Positions 29,943 to 39,741 of a stretch of DNA of 64,000 nt are shown piece after piece; positions within the stretch are counted from its first letter, which is position 1; each line of letters opens with the position of its first letter. The stretch comes from Falsihalocynthiibacter arcticus. Its GTDB lineage: Bacteria; Pseudomonadota; Alphaproteobacteria; Rhodobacterales; Rhodobacteraceae. Location: NCBI RefSeq assembly GCF_000812665.2, contig NZ_CP014327.1, positions 3,191,501 to 3,255,500 on the forward strand. Direction: 5' to 3'. A program made the position numbers and the translations under genes. The notes beneath the pieces were generated by a model that was not told the origin of the DNA, ran no database searches, and was given only the letters and a program-made list of their open reading frames with translations.

Positions 29943-30083
29943 TTACTAACTCTCTTTCGTTCTTAGACAAATTTGAAGCCATGGCTCCGTGACAACTGTT
30001 TTGAACTCTAAAAATTAATAACACGCTTCATTTTATGGATTTCTGAAAATTATCTGGCAATATTCCAACGACGCGCGTTGGAA

Positions 30084-30311
30084 TTACTTGTGTCGAATGA
30101 AGTAGAATGTTCCGTCATCTGAGGTCTCTTGCCCCAGAAACTCATGGCCGGATTCACTGCAAAAATGCGGAACGTCGATTCCCGCGGCCGGATCATTTGC
30201 AAGAAGGCTTAGGACTTGGTTTTTAGCCATTGATTTCAAAGCTTTTTGAGCTTTGAGGACGGGCAGAGGGCAAAGGAGCCCAAGGGCATCAAGGGTGATA
30301 TCAATATGCAT
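30084..30311 (-). CDS. TusA-family sulfurtransferase
   Basis: 75-residue two-layer alpha/beta protein with the signature LDALGLLCPLPVLKAQKAL, in which the Cys of CPxP carries the persulfide. HFCSESGHEFLGQE closes the fold. TusA relatives pass sulfur for tRNA thiolation or cofactor synthesis; the partner is not shown here. It stands alone, divergent from the hydrolase gene. Confidence 0.93.
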   Translation of the reverse strand: MHIDITLDALGLLCPLPVLKAQKALKSMAKNQVLSLLANDPAAGIDVPHFCSESGHEFLGQETSDDGTFYFIRHK

Positions 30312-30445
30312 TCGCGGAATTTATCGGCCTGTGCTTCCTGAGTCTATAACCTGTTTCAAGTGAATTGAATTTTCCACAAGGAGGGGCTTATTTTTGTCAG
30401 GTTTCTTGTCTAGATTAAGTAAACAATGAACAATTAAGGCTTCCC

Positions 30446-31696
30446 TTGTCGCAGTCCGAATCGCCAAAGCTACCCTCATTAAACCAAAACTCAGCCCAAT
30501 CGGTTGTCGTTAAACGCAGGCGTGTTTTTTATATTCCTGGTTATGACCCCTTTCACCCACGGCGCTACCGCGAACTCTACCGCGCGGAAGCGATGAAACA
30601 AGCTGAAATTTCTGGTTATAATATTGAAACAAAGGGGAAAATAGGGAGTTCTGGCCCCTTCGGCTGGACGGCAACTGCGACAATAGAGGGCGCACAAGTG
30701 ACCGCGGACGTCTCTGTGCTGGTGTGGTCAGATATTGTGAAGTCGTCGATGGGGCACGGGATTGTGGCGACCTATTGGCAGATGCTGATCACGTCGTGGA
30801 TCTACATATATTCGGGGGCGCTTCGGCGGCTTATGTGGCTGCGCAAGGGGCCGATTATTGCCGCATTATACCCGATCGCGATCCTTAGCGTGCAACTTCT
30901 TGGGGCTATCACGTTCGCGTCCGTTGTTGGCTCGGTTTTATCGACCTATGTTTATCCCCGCGCCGGATGGGTGACTTTTATCCCCATCGTTATCTATATT
31001 TTGCGCTGGTTCCATGCGCGCGATAGCAAGATTTACGCCTATTATCTGATGCATGATTTCGCGCATACGGCGCAAAACTGGGGGGCGTATCCGCCAAAAA
31101 TGGAGGAGCGCTTCGAAGCGTTTCGCGCCCAAATTGCACAGGCGCTTACAGAAAACTACGACGAGGTGTTGATCGTTGGCCATTCCTCTGGCGCACATAT
31201 TGCGGTGTCGATTGTTGCGGATTTGTTGCGGGCAAATCAAGGGCCAAAACGGGGCCATGTCCTTGGACTGCTGACCCTTGGACACGTGGTTCCGATGGTG
31301 AGCTTTCTGCCCAAGGCGACACGATTACGCGGTGATTTGGCGATGCTTTCAACGCGCGCCGATATTACGTGGGTCGACGTTACTGCGCCGGGCGATGGTT
31401 GCTCGTTTGCTCTGTGTGACCCCGTTGCCGTCTCTGGGGTTGCCCCGCAAAAGGCGCGTTGGCCGCTTGTGTTCTCGGCGGCATTCACCCAATCGCTTAG
31501 CCCCGAACGGTGGCAAGAGTTGAAACGAAAGTATTTCCGCCTGCATTTTCAGTATCTTTGCGCCTTTGATCGTCCCAAAGACTATGACTATTTTCAAATT
31601 ACAGCGGGCCCAAAAACGTTGAGCGCGCGTTATCGCGACCGTCCTGCCTCGCGTTCGCGGCTTGATGTCGCGGCCTCGGGTTACACCGACGTATGA
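30446..31696 (+). CDS. Membrane alpha/beta-hydrolase-like protein, P450 operon partner
   Basis: 416 residues. After a short lead comes RRVFYIPGYDPFHPRRYREL, a conserved opening of a poorly characterised alphaproteobacterial family. Two hydrophobic segments lie near residues 130-190 (IIAALYPIAILSVQLLGAIT, WVTFIPIVIYIL). A lipase-type nucleophile elbow sits in VLIVGHSSGAHIAVSIVADL. The start is a TTG with AAGG upstream; no better start is seen. It overlaps the cytochrome P450 gene by 4 bases, so the two are probably coupled, suggesting hydrolysis and oxidation of the same lipid-like substrate (inference). Confidence 0.72.
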   Translation: MSQSESPKLPSLNQNSAQSVVVKRRRVFYIPGYDPFHPRRYRELYRAEAMKQAEISGYNIETKGKIGSSGPFGWTATATIEGAQVTADVSVLVWSDIVKSSMGHGIVATYWQMLITSWIYIYSGALRRLMWLRKGPIIAALYPIAILSVQLLGAITFASVVGSVLSTYVYPRAGWVTFIPIVIYILRWFHARDSKIYAYYLMHDFAHTAQNWGAYPPKMEERFEAFRAQIAQALTENYDEVLIVGHSSGAHIAVSIVADLLRANQGPKRGHVLGLLTLGHVVPMVSFLPKATRLRGDLAMLSTRADITWVDVTAPGDGCSFALCDPVAVSGVAPQKARWPLVFSAAFTQSLSPERWQELKRKYFRLHFQYLCAFDRPKDYDYFQITAGPKTLSARYRDRPASRSRLDVAASGYTDV

Positions 31697-33057
31697 CCGT
31701 CACACCTCCCAAACCCACAGCCCGCGCGGAGAAAATAAGCCTGTTTAAATACGCGCGTGCGTTTCGGCGGGATATCCTCTCTGCACAACCCGCGAAATTG
31801 TATCGCGCCTGGATGGCCGAGTTTAAAACACCTTTTTTCCGCTCGTTCCTCATCAATGATCCTAAGTTGATTGCGGAGGTTCTTAGGCACAATCCCGATG
31901 AGTTTCCCAAGTCTGATCGCATTCGGGAAGGCTTGAAACCTATCCTTGGAAATTCGGTTTTTTTGACAAATGGAGAAGTCTGGAAACGACAGCGACGCAT
32001 TATTGATCCGGCTTTTGAAGGCGGGCGTCTGCGCGACACCTTTGGCGCAATGAACGCGGCTTGCGAAGATGCGGTAGCAAGAATGCTCAAGATGGCACCA
32101 AAGGAAGTTGAGATAGAGGAGGTGGCAAGCTTTGTGGCTGCGGATATCATTTTTCGCACGTTGTTTTCCATTCCGATCACCCACCGCACCGCGGCCGAAG
32201 TTTTCACCCAATTTCGCGCCTATCAACGCAATCAGCCGATCTTGAACCTTGCAGCCTTTGTGCCGCTTCCACGTTGGATGCCGCGATTTCACCGTCGAAA
32301 CACCAAAAAAACGGCGCGTGCCATTCGGTTGTTGATTGGCGATCTGGTTGCTCAACGGGCGGGTGAAATTGCGGCAGGGACCGCGCCGGATGATTTGGCG
32401 ACCAAGATTATGACCACCAGAGACCCGCAAACCGGTGCGAAGTTCAGCGCCGAGGAAATGGTCGATCAGGTGGCCATCTTCTTCCTTGCGGGGCATGAAA
32501 CGAGTGCCAGTGCCTTGGCATGGGCGCTGTATCTATTGGCTATCGATCCAGCTATGCAAAACCGCGTCGCCGAAGAGGTTGCGCAGGTTATTCCTGAACG
32601 GGATATTACGTTTTCCGACATCGGAAAATTACGCCTGACCCGCGATGTGTTTCGCGAGGCTCTGCGCTTGTATCCCCCTGTTCCAATGATGGTTCGTGAG
32701 GCCGCGTGTCCGCAGGAGTTTCGCAATCGAGACGTACCTACAGGTGCTCAGATCGTATTGTCGCCGTGGCATCTGCATCGCCACGAACGGCTTTGGGAGC
32801 GGCCAGATGAATTTGATCCGGATCGTTTTAGAACGGAAAACGGCAAGACCTGCCTGCGCGAGGCCTATATGCCGTTTTCTGCAGGACCGCGCGTGTGTAC
32901 GGGGGCAGGGTTTGCCATGATTGAAGGGCCGCTCTTGTTGGCGAGTTTCGTACGGGCGCTTAAGTTTAGCCCTGGCGCTGGCCACATTCCCGTTCCGGTC
33001 GCCCATCTTACGGTGCGCGCCAAAGACGGGATTTGGCTTCAAATCACCCCGAGATAG
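31693..33057 (+). CDS. Cytochrome P450
   Basis: 454 residues. I-helix oxygen-binding motif FFLAGHETSASALAWALYLL, ExxR in FREALRLYPPVPMMVREA, and the heme cysteine in FSAGPRVCTGAGFAMIEG are all present, so it should bind heme and oxygen. The form resembles the long soluble bacterial P450s close to fatty-acid hydroxylases. No ferredoxin or reductase gene is adjacent. Four-base overlap with the hydrolase gene. The 3' end overlaps the convergent ribbon-helix-helix gene by 14 bases. Confidence 0.95.
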   Translation: MTVTPPKPTARAEKISLFKYARAFRRDILSAQPAKLYRAWMAEFKTPFFRSFLINDPKLIAEVLRHNPDEFPKSDRIREGLKPILGNSVFLTNGEVWKRQRRIIDPAFEGGRLRDTFGAMNAACEDAVARMLKMAPKEVEIEEVASFVAADIIFRTLFSIPITHRTAAEVFTQFRAYQRNQPILNLAAFVPLPRWMPRFHRRNTKKTARAIRLLIGDLVAQRAGEIAAGTAPDDLATKIMTTRDPQTGAKFSAEEMVDQVAIFFLAGHETSASALAWALYLLAIDPAMQNRVAEEVAQVIPERDITFSDIGKLRLTRDVFREALRLYPPVPMMVREAACPQEFRNRDVPTGAQIVLSPWHLHRHERLWERPDEFDPDRFRTENGKTCLREAYMPFSAGPRVCTGAGFAMIEGPLLLASFVRALKFSPGAGHIPVPVAHLTVRAKDGIWLQITPR

Positions 33058-33277
33058 TGGAATTTGCGCGATAATGCTGCAAAATATACAGACGGATCGC
33101 CGAAGCTAGGCCCATATCCAGCCCGCGCGCGGCGTCAATTTCGGCGGCTAATGCATTGATCGGAATTTTACGTTCGTCGGCAATCTCGCGGAACGACAGC
33201 CAAAATTCGTCTTCAAGAGAAACGCTTGTTCGGTGACCATTTAGTGTTAGGGATCGTTTTCTAGGTCTTCTACTCAT
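33044..33277 (-). CDS. Ribbon-helix-helix domain protein
   Basis: 77 residues. RSLTLNGHRTSVSLEDEFWL followed by SFREIADERKIPINALAAEI is the ribbon-helix-helix fold of the RHH_4 type, usually DNA-binding. It is regularly found downstream of fumC and a DUF4169 gene in Rhodobacterales. Here 272 bases separate it from the DUF4169 gene; I see nothing convincing in that gap. Confidence 0.88.
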   Translation of the reverse strand: MSRRPRKRSLTLNGHRTSVSLEDEFWLSFREIADERKIPINALAAEIDAARGLDMGLASAIRLYILQHYRANSTISG

Positions 33278-33549
33278 AAATTATACACAACGTCCCAAAT
33301 TCAATGGGGTGGCCGTCCTTATCTTAATGCCTCTTTAGAACCGCTCCCCAAACCCTTGCATCTCACTTGTATTCAAACAACACATTCTTGCATTTCTTTC
33401 CAAAAGGGAAAGGCCGATGCAGCACCATGTGATGTATCTGTCAGGGGAGGCAATTCTTTGCTCTTCTGTGAGAATGACGTCAGAGCCTTAAAATTTCGTA
33501 TAGACATGAAAATGAAATTGGCTGAAGGGATCAGGCGCCTTGTCATCGA

Positions 33550-33741
33550 TTATTCGTGATCAAATTCCGTATCAACCACATGTTGATCCAGCATTTTTTG
33601 CGCCCGCGTGTTTTTGGTCGCTTGCAACAGGCGGTCCGCTTTTGTGACGCCTGCGGAGGCGGTATTTTTCTCCGAATCCGCACGTTTTTCGTCCCGCGCA
33701 CGTTGTTTGCGTGCGCGGGCGAGGTTGATTAATTTTTGCAT
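33550..33741 (-). CDS. DUF4169 family protein
   Basis: 63 residues, very basic N-terminal half (KLINLARARKQRARDEKRAD) and acidic end, no membrane segment. Typical of DUF4169, always near fumC in this order. Start ATG overlaps the fumC stop (TAATG), so translation is coupled. Function unknown. Confidence 0.85.
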   Translation of the reverse strand: MQKLINLARARKQRARDEKRADSEKNTASAGVTKADRLLQATKNTRAQKMLDQHVVDTEFDHE

Positions 33742-35135
33742 TAAGGTTTGGGGCCGATCATGTTTTCCGGACGTACAACCGCATCAAACGTTGCTTCATC
33801 CACAAAGCCCAGTGCAATGGCTTCCTCTTTCAAGGTCGTGCCGTTTTTATGGGCTGTTTTGGCCACTTTCGTCGCGTTGTCATAGCCGATTGTTGGCGCG
33901 AGCGCCGTTACCAGCATCAGGGATTCGTTCATGATTTTGGCGATACGCTCTTTGTTGGCCTCAATGCCCACCACACAATTGTCGGTGAATGCCGTGGAAG
34001 CATCGCCCAAAAGTTGCATAGATTGCAAAATGTTATAGGCCATCATTGGGTTGTAAACGTTGAGTTCAAAGTGCCCCTGACTGCCTGCAAAACCGACGGC
34101 TGCATCGTTGCCAAAGACGTGGATGCAGACCTGTGTCAGGGCTTCGCATTGGGTTGGGTTCACTTTTCCTGGCATGATCGAGGAGCCAGGTTCGTTTTCC
34201 GGCAACATCAATTCGCCCAAACCACAGCGCGGACCCGAGCCCAAAAGGCGGATGTCGTTGGCGATTTTGAACAGGCTGGCGGCGACAGTTTTCAACGCAC
34301 CCGAGAACATAACGAGGGCGTCATGCGCTGCGAGGGCTTCGAATTTATTGGGGGCAGTCACGAAGGGCAGGTCGGTGATTTTGGCCATGTTTGCGGCGAC
34401 TTGTTCGCCCCAGCCCGCAGTTGTGTTGAGGCCCGTCCCAACGGCCGTGCCGCCCTGTGCCAATTCGTAAATGTCGGGCAGGGAGGCTTTGACGCGCTCG
34501 ATGCCCTTTTTGAGTTGGTGTGCATAGCCCGAAAATTCTTGGGCCAATGTGAGCGGCGTCGCGTCCATTGTATGGGTGCGGCCGATTTTGATGATGCCGT
34601 CGAATTCCACGACTTTGGCCTCTAGCGCCGCGTGGAGTTTTTCCAAGCCGGGGAGCAAGACATCACGGGCCATCATCGCGGTGCCGATGTGCATTGCGGT
34701 TGGGAATGTGTCGTTTGAGGACTGGCCCATGTTGCAATGATCGTTGGGGTGGACCGGATCTTTTGAACCGATCACGCCGCCGAGAATTTCAATCGCGCGG
34801 TTGGCGATGACCTCGTTGGAGTTCATGTTGGATTGGGTGCCGGACCCTGTTTGCCACACAACCAGTGGGAAGTTGTCGTCAAACTTGCCGTCGATCACTT
34901 CGCCTGCGGCCTTAACGATGGCGTCGCCGCGTGTCGCATCCAGCGCGCCGTTGGTCATGTTGGCTTGCGCGCAGGCCATTTTAATCACCCCGAGGGCACG
35001 GACAATCGCAAGAGGCTGTTTTTCCCAACCAATGGGGAAATTCATCAAAGAGCGTTGCGTCTGAGCGCCCCAATATTTCTCAGAGGGGACCTCAAGCGGG
35101 CCAAAGCTGTCGGTTTCGGTGCGGGTATCTGTCAT
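33741..35135 (-). CDS. fumC: Class II fumarate hydratase
   Basis: Converts fumarate to malate in the TCA cycle. The product has 464 residues with the superfamily signature [19 protein letters not shown], plus [40 protein letters not shown] and [19 protein letters not shown]. It leads the fumC-DUF4169 unit on the minus strand. Confidence 0.98.
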   Translation of the reverse strand: MTDTRTETDSFGPLEVPSEKYWGAQTQRSLMNFPIGWEKQPLAIVRALGVIKMACAQANMTNGALDATRGDAIVKAAGEVIDGKFDDNFPLVVWQTGSGTQSNMNSNEVIANRAIEILGGVIGSKDPVHPNDHCNMGQSSNDTFPTAMHIGTAMMARDVLLPGLEKLHAALEAKVVEFDGIIKIGRTHTMDATPLTLAQEFSGYAHQLKKGIERVKASLPDIYELAQGGTAVGTGLNTTAGWGEQVAANMAKITDLPFVTAPNKFEALAAHDALVMFSGALKTVAASLFKIANDIRLLGSGPRCGLGELMLPENEPGSSIMPGKVNPTQCEALTQVCIHVFGNDAAVGFAGSQGHFELNVYNPMMAYNILQSMQLLGDASTAFTDNCVVGIEANKERIAKIMNESLMLVTALAPTIGYDNATKVAKTAHKNGTTLKEEAIALGFVDEATFDAVVRPENMIGPKP

Positions 35136-35379
35136 CAGTTTCTCCTGAGAAATCCTAGGGCCTAAGGGTTGCCACTCTATAGAATGTGTGCCGTTAAATT
35201 ACAATTGCCACAACCGCGCAGGAGGCAAGAATTTGACTGGTGTGTACCCAGTGTTAAATCAGAAAAGTTTTAGGGAAAAGTCTCAAACTGGCCGCATTCC
35301 TGCGCAAACGGCGACTCCGGTTTGACATAAAATTAACCAGAGGGATCGTAAAGGTAGTGTGAACGCACAGGAGGATCAG

Positions 35380-35835
35380 GTGCAGGCGCAGAGTTTGACA
35401 ACAGGACACGAGAGCTTTTATATCCGCTTGGAACGGATTGAACGCAACCATTCGCGGCAAAACGCGGCGGGGCGGGCAACTTCGCGGATGCGTCCCCCTT
35501 CAAAGGCAATGCGCACGCGGATGCCAAATATCGTCGCCCCCCGAGCCAAAGCGCCATTTATTCCCAAGCCCACGCTCATTTCCCGTTTGAAATGTTGGTC
35601 GTATGGCTGCCTAATCGGCGGGGTTTTGACGCTTGCAAAAACGGGTTTTGTAGACGTTGACGCGATGCACGGGCTGGCGGGTTTTTCGGCCGAATTACTG
35701 TATAGTTCGATTTGGGTTGCCTATTTGTTGTTCTTTTTGGTCGCGTTGGCGGGGGTCTTTGGGCTGCGTCAAAGGCCTGCGTTTGCGCAGTTTTCCATCG
35801 CCCTCGGAACAACCATGCTGCTAGGCCTTCTGTAG
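35380..35835 (+). CDS. Hypothetical membrane protein
   Basis: 151 residues from the GTG at 35380, which has AGGAGG five bases upstream; an in-frame GTG at 35359 is a longer alternative. A basic, Pro-rich N-terminal part (about residues 25-70: SRMRPPSKAMRTRMPNIVAP) precedes three hydrophobic segments (CLIGGVLTLAKTGF, IWVAYLLFFLVALAGVFGL, FSIALGTTMLLGLL). I do not recognise a family. A hairpin right after the stop suggests a transcript end. Confidence 0.65.
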   Translation: MQAQSLTTGHESFYIRLERIERNHSRQNAAGRATSRMRPPSKAMRTRMPNIVAPRAKAPFIPKPTLISRLKCWSYGCLIGGVLTLAKTGFVDVDAMHGLAGFSAELLYSSIWVAYLLFFLVALAGVFGLRQRPAFAQFSIALGTTMLLGLL

Positions 35836-35838
35836 ACG

Positions 35839-35863
35839 AATGGAGGCCCACACGGCCTCCATT
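35839..35863. terminator. Stem-loop between convergent genes
   Basis: Perfect 10-bp inverted repeat AATGGAGGCC / GGCCTCCATT with a 5-base loop, 3 bases after one stop and 8 before the convergent gene's stop. Probably a shared terminator. Confidence 0.65.
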
Positions 35864-35871
35864 GCGCGCCT

Positions 35872-36354
35872 TTAGGCGACCATCGCGATAGGGCGAACCA
35901 CTTCAACCCCATTTTCAACATAGTCTTTGTTGGCCGCAAGAAGTTTTGCCAGAACACCGCGAAACTGCGCCTTCATCATCGGTATCATTAACGCCCCGAG
36001 AAGGCCGAACTTTGGGGTGAAATCCATCGTGAAGGTGAGTTCACTCCGGCTTGGTGACAGGCTTCTTACAATCAGCCCTGCAACCGCACGTTTGAGGGGA
36101 ACGGTGCCGTCGTAAATGTCGACTTCCATGCTTTCCCCCGCTTTATACGCAATGATCCGTTCCAAAACATGGTTTTTACCGTCGGAAAAATCGCACCGAC
36201 GCTCTGCGCCAAGGCCGGTCTCTTTGCTGTTGTTGATCAGGGAGGAGGAATTTAGGTTCGGATTGTAAATTTGGATGTCACCAAAGGTGTCCCATGATTT
36301 CCAAACGCGGTCTGCGGGGGCATTGTAGGTTTGTTTGAGGATGATTTTAGCCAT
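35872..36354 (-). CDS. SRPBCC (START-like) family protein
   Basis: 160 residues from ATG 36352-36354, preceded by GGAG. The fold is shown by AKIILKQTYNAPADRVWKSW, LGAERRCDFSDGKNHVLERI and LTFTMDFTPKFGLLGALMIP, the polyketide-cyclase/dehydrase-like pattern that forms a hydrophobic pocket. Ligand unknown. Stand-alone; the longer frame to 36384 has no good ribosome site. Confidence 0.83.
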   Translation of the reverse strand: MAKIILKQTYNAPADRVWKSWDTFGDIQIYNPNLNSSSLINNSKETGLGAERRCDFSDGKNHVLERIIAYKAGESMEVDIYDGTVPLKRAVAGLIVRSLSPSRSELTFTMDFTPKFGLLGALMIPMMKAQFRGVLAKLLAANKDYVENGVEVVRPIAMVA

Positions 36355-36452
36355 GATTATCTCCAGTTTTGAACATGTGTCCAAAACATAAAGAGAGTAA
36401 CGTGGTGCTTAAATAGTCCGAAATGGGGCGTGGTGGATCAGATGCGTACCAC

Positions 36453-36917
36453 CTATTTACGGAACGAGTCCAAACTAACGACTTCGGCTTCGATGGGCTC
36501 CTGAGGGACATCTTCGGCCATTGGCGCTTCTGCATCATCGGCGTCTTCGGTCTCGTCGTCGTGTTCCTGGCTTTCAAAGCGCAGGCCAAACTCGACCGAT
36601 GGATCGACAAAGGTGATGATCGCGTCATAAGGAATATAGAGCGTTTCAGGTGTGCCACCGAATTTCATCCTGACGGTAAATCCGTCATTGGTGACATCAA
36701 GACCTTCAAACCAGTTTTGCATCACCACGGTCATTTCGCCCGGATAACGATCAGAAAGCCAATCCGCGATTTCGACGTCGGGATGCAATGTATCAAACGT
36801 AATGAAAAAATGGTGCGAACCCGGAAGGCCATCGCGTTGCACATTTTCCAATACTTTTTGGATCAGACCGCGCATGGCGTCATGCATGAGGTTTCCGTAG
36901 TCGATAAATTGAGACAT
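36453..36917 (-). CDS. sspB: SspB family ClpXP adaptor
   Basis: Alphaproteobacterial SspB, which delivers ssrA-tagged proteins to ClpXP. The product has 154 residues: IDYGNLMHDAMRGLIQKVLE, HHFFITFDTLHPDVEIADWL, and MTVVMQNWFEGLDVTNDGF form the substrate-binding domain. A long acidic linker (HDDETEDADDAEAP) leads to EAEVVSLDSFRK, the conserved ClpX-binding tail. The tmRNA that makes the tag is 9 kb away in this same window. Confidence 0.95.
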   Translation of the reverse strand: MSQFIDYGNLMHDAMRGLIQKVLENVQRDGLPGSHHFFITFDTLHPDVEIADWLSDRYPGEMTVVMQNWFEGLDVTNDGFTVRMKFGGTPETLYIPYDAIITFVDPSVEFGLRFESQEHDDETEDADDAEAPMAEDVPQEPIEAEVVSLDSFRK

Positions 36918-37022
36918 GTGTCGCCCCCCTTATGCAGCGCGTGAAGTTAATTCGATCATATGCTGCCCCCTCGGCGAATAAAAGGGGCCGCGCTGCCTTT
37001 TTTCATGCAATCGTCAAGCAAG

Positions 37023-38276
37023 CTATAGAAATGACAGGCCCAAACCCGCGAGGGCAACGATGAGAAGTGTTTTGCCCATACCCACATTTAAGCGCAGCAT
37101 GAGGAGGGCAGCAAAGGCAGAAAGGGCGGCTGCAGACCAGTTTAGGCTGTGCAAATCAGGGGTTAATAGGTGGATCGGACCGAGGCTTGTGGGGGTGACT
37201 CGCTCAAATACGACATGCAGGGCGAACCAGATCGAGAGGTTGAAAATAACCCCAACCACGGCCGCCGTTATGCCCGACAGGGCCGCAGCAAGGCGCGGGC
37301 GGCTGCTGATTTGTGCCAAATATGGGGCTGCTGTGAAAATCCACAAAAAACACGGGATGAAGGTTGTCCAAAGCGCCACAATCGCGCCCGCAATTCCAAG
37401 CCAGAGGCCGCCTGCATTGAAGGCCGCTTGAAAGCCTACGAACTCTGTCACAAGAATCAGAGGGCCCGGCGTTGTTTCGGCAAGACCGAGGCCATCCATC
37501 ATGGTCGCCGTCGAAATCCAGCCTTTTTGCACCACAACTTCTTGGGTCATATAGGCCAGCACCGCATAGGCGCCGCCAAAGGTCACCACCGCGAGTTTTG
37601 AAAAGAACAACCCGATGGACGTGAGTAGTTTTGCCCCCATCAGGTGCAACAGAAGCATGGGGAAAAGCCAAAGACTGCCCCAAATCGCGATGGTGCGGGC
37701 AGGGTGTGCCGATTTGGGTTGTTTGATTGCCATAGCGGGCACGCTTTGTTTGGGTAAAAAGACCACGCCCGCGAGTGCTGCCGCCGCTACGATCAAAGGA
37801 TAAGGGAGGGCCAGAAAAAAGATGCTCACGAAACTTGCCGCCGCAATCGCCCATGCTGCGCGGTGTTTGAGGGCGCGTTTGGCAACTTTGAGCAGGGCTT
37901 GGATCACGATCACCACAACGGCGGCTTTAACCCCAAGGAAAAGCGCTTCAACCAGAGGGACATTGCCAAAGAGCGCGTAAAATATAGCGAGCGCCAACAC
38001 GACCAACGCTCCGGGGATTACAAACAGAGCCCCCGCCATCAAACCGCCGCGCACCCCATGCAATCGCCATCCAGCATAGGTGGCCAATTGCATCGCTTCA
38101 GGGCCGGGGAGGAGCATACAAAACGAGAGCGCGGACAGAAATTGCTCTTCGCTCAGCCACGGGCGCTCTTCCACCAGCTCTTTGTGCATCACCGCGATTT
38201 GCGCCGCAGGGCCGCCGAACGACAAAAGCCCGATACGGGCAAAAACACGGGTGGAATCAGAGAATGTCGGAGTCAT
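37023..38276 (-). CDS. chrA: Chromate transporter ChrA (long, two-domain)
   Basis: 417-residue CHR-family membrane protein with two homologous halves. FARIGLLSFGGPAAQIAVMH and FCMLLPGPEAMQLATYAGWR come in the first half. FFSKLAVVTFGGAYAVLAYM and GLGLAETTPGPLILVTEFVG come in the second. Roughly ten or more hydrophobic helices. The family exports chromate or imports/exports oxyanions. Last core gene before the decayed stretch. Confidence 0.94.
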   Translation of the reverse strand: MTPTFSDSTRVFARIGLLSFGGPAAQIAVMHKELVEERPWLSEEQFLSALSFCMLLPGPEAMQLATYAGWRLHGVRGGLMAGALFVIPGALVVLALAIFYALFGNVPLVEALFLGVKAAVVVIVIQALLKVAKRALKHRAAWAIAAASFVSIFFLALPYPLIVAAAALAGVVFLPKQSVPAMAIKQPKSAHPARTIAIWGSLWLFPMLLLHLMGAKLLTSIGLFFSKLAVVTFGGAYAVLAYMTQEVVVQKGWISTATMMDGLGLAETTPGPLILVTEFVGFQAAFNAGGLWLGIAGAIVALWTTFIPCFLWIFTAAPYLAQISSRPRLAAALSGITAAVVGVIFNLSIWFALHVVFERVTPTSLGPIHLLTPDLHSLNWSAAALSAFAALLMLRLNVGMGKTLLIVALAGLGLSFL

Positions 38277-38391
38277 TTCGGCCCTGTCGGTCTGGATTTC
38301 TCAAGAGGTAACAGGTTGAGATGCCGCTGTTAAGGCGGGGAATGACGTGGGCCGAAATTGTGTGATGCGGGAGGGGTTTGGGAGCGTGGGT

Positions 38392-38544
38392 TTACGACGA
38401 GCCGCCATACGAAGGATTGAACGTATGGGGCACGCTATACTGGATGGTTTTACGCGCCGTTTCTGGGTGGCGCACATTTGCCACGATGGAGGATGCGGCC
38501 AAAAGTATGGACGCGGAAGCAAGGATAAAAGCGATGTTTCTCAT
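38392..38544 (-). CDS. Possible small exported peptide
   Basis: 50-residue frame starting MRNIAFILASASILLAASSI, which looks like a signal peptide, with no recognised mature domain. The upstream region on the minus strand has no clear ribosome site. Kept at low confidence because the signal-like start is the only support. Confidence 0.3.
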   Translation of the reverse strand: MRNIAFILASASILLAASSIVANVRHPETARKTIQYSVPHTFNPSYGGSS

Positions 38545-38691
38545 AGGACTGCCTGACTCTTTTTTAGCCATTTGATCCGGTGCAGAAAGAAAAACAAGCC
38601 ATGATAATTCCGTGATTAGAAATGCGCGACAGATTGCCCATATCGAGCGGAAAAGCGCTTGAGATCGTGAGGAATAATACAAGGGGAGAAG

Positions 38692-38770
38692 TAAGTGCAG
38701 GTTTCTGTTGCCAGGTACCTGCGAACCCCGCCCAAAGAAGGATTTTGGTGGAGTCGCCGGGTACCGCCCC
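38692..38770 (-). repeat. Partial, internally deleted copy of the permuted tmRNA gene
   Basis: Bases 38692-38737 repeat 45732-45777 (3' end of the coding piece) and 38731-38770 repeat 45951-45990 (CCA end, spacer and acceptor piece), both in the same orientation as the intact gene. The two parts share the 7 bases CCCAAAG at the join. The tag reading frame, D-arm and the outer part of the acceptor piece are gone, so it cannot act as tmRNA. Best read as the left-hand remnant of an event that used the tmRNA gene as a target. Confidence 0.85.
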
Positions 38771-39355
38771 ATTATGACTCCTCAAAAACTTACCGTTTTG
38801 CTGTATGACCTTAATTTATTACATTCTACGAATGAGTAGAACCGTATTAATCTACCGTGAATGGGATGTTTAAATTTACTTTAATGGTTCAAGTAGAATG
38901 TCAAAATTCGAACAAGTGGGACTCGATGCCGAGGCAGATTAGAAAAAAATGGGAGGATTTTCAGAAATTTTCCGGTTATCTCGATGGTGGACCTTAGTGG
39001 CAAGAGACAGGGCGGAAACTCTTACGTCAAAGTGATTAAAAGCGGTCAATCAACACAATTGTAGGGACGTAGTCTGCCCAAGGTTACTGACTTTTGCTTT
39101 CTCCATGAAAAGAACTGATGGTTAAGTTGAAGAACTCTGGCACACCGGATATTTGTGCCGATCTACCCTTTCCAACAGAGTGTCAAATTGCGCCTTTAGT
39201 TCGCAAAGTTTCTCCTTGAACCGTGGGATATCTTCTGGCTTTTAGTAATCTTTTGTCACCGTGTTCAACTCCCCTTCGCGAGGTTTCGGCGTTAATGGAC
39301 AGAGTTCCTTAGCGGCGTACCAAGCTAGGAGTTACATCGTCCTTATGCCTGAAGA
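38771..39355. other. Non-coding decayed stretch
   Basis: No plausible gene. On the minus strand, from about 39130 up to the IS3 OrfA fragment, short blocks (for example PRFKEKLCELKAQFDTLLE) could be the coiled-coil end of the same OrfA after many mutations; this is weak. The rest is AT-rich and shows nothing I can name. Confidence 0.5.
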
Positions 39356-39484
39356 CTAATAAGCCCTCAAAAGAAAATTTCGTCGGATCTGCTCTTCGGA
39401 TGAATATTGCTTGCGCGTGGCGCGTTTGATGTCTTTGACGATCTTCTCGCCGGGGCTTTTACGTGTTCCGGTTGTTTGTCCCAT
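39356..39484 (-). mobile_element. IS3-family transposase OrfA fragment
   Basis: 42-residue frame whose text KSPGEKIVKDIKRATRKQYS followed by SEEQIR matches the helix-turn-helix start of the OrfA group common in alphaproteobacterial IS3 elements. After SEEQIR the match stops and the frame ends in TAG. The remaining OrfA and all of OrfB are missing or unreadable here. No clear terminal inverted repeats found. Confidence 0.7.
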
Positions 39485-39741
39485 GTCCCACTCCTTGGTG
39501 GTTACGATGAGCCAAAAACACTCTCTTATCAAATACCGCTATTTGGACCCATAGGCGCTGACGTCAAACACGTCGCGTTTCACAAGAAATTTTTCACATC
39601 CCATATTTGAATCCTTTCCGGCAACAAAAGCGGGACGCCGCTTAACTCGCGTTATATAAGAACCAATAGGTTGAGTAGCACCGAGAAAATCTAAAATATT
39701 CTCCCCCTTGGGGAGTGATTATAGCTATGCGTTTTAAGGAT

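Noticed and set aside
33278-33549. 67-codon plus-strand frame between the RHH and DUF4169 genes
   Set aside because: No ribosome site, no domain, and antisense to a conserved gene order; I take the gap as non-coding.
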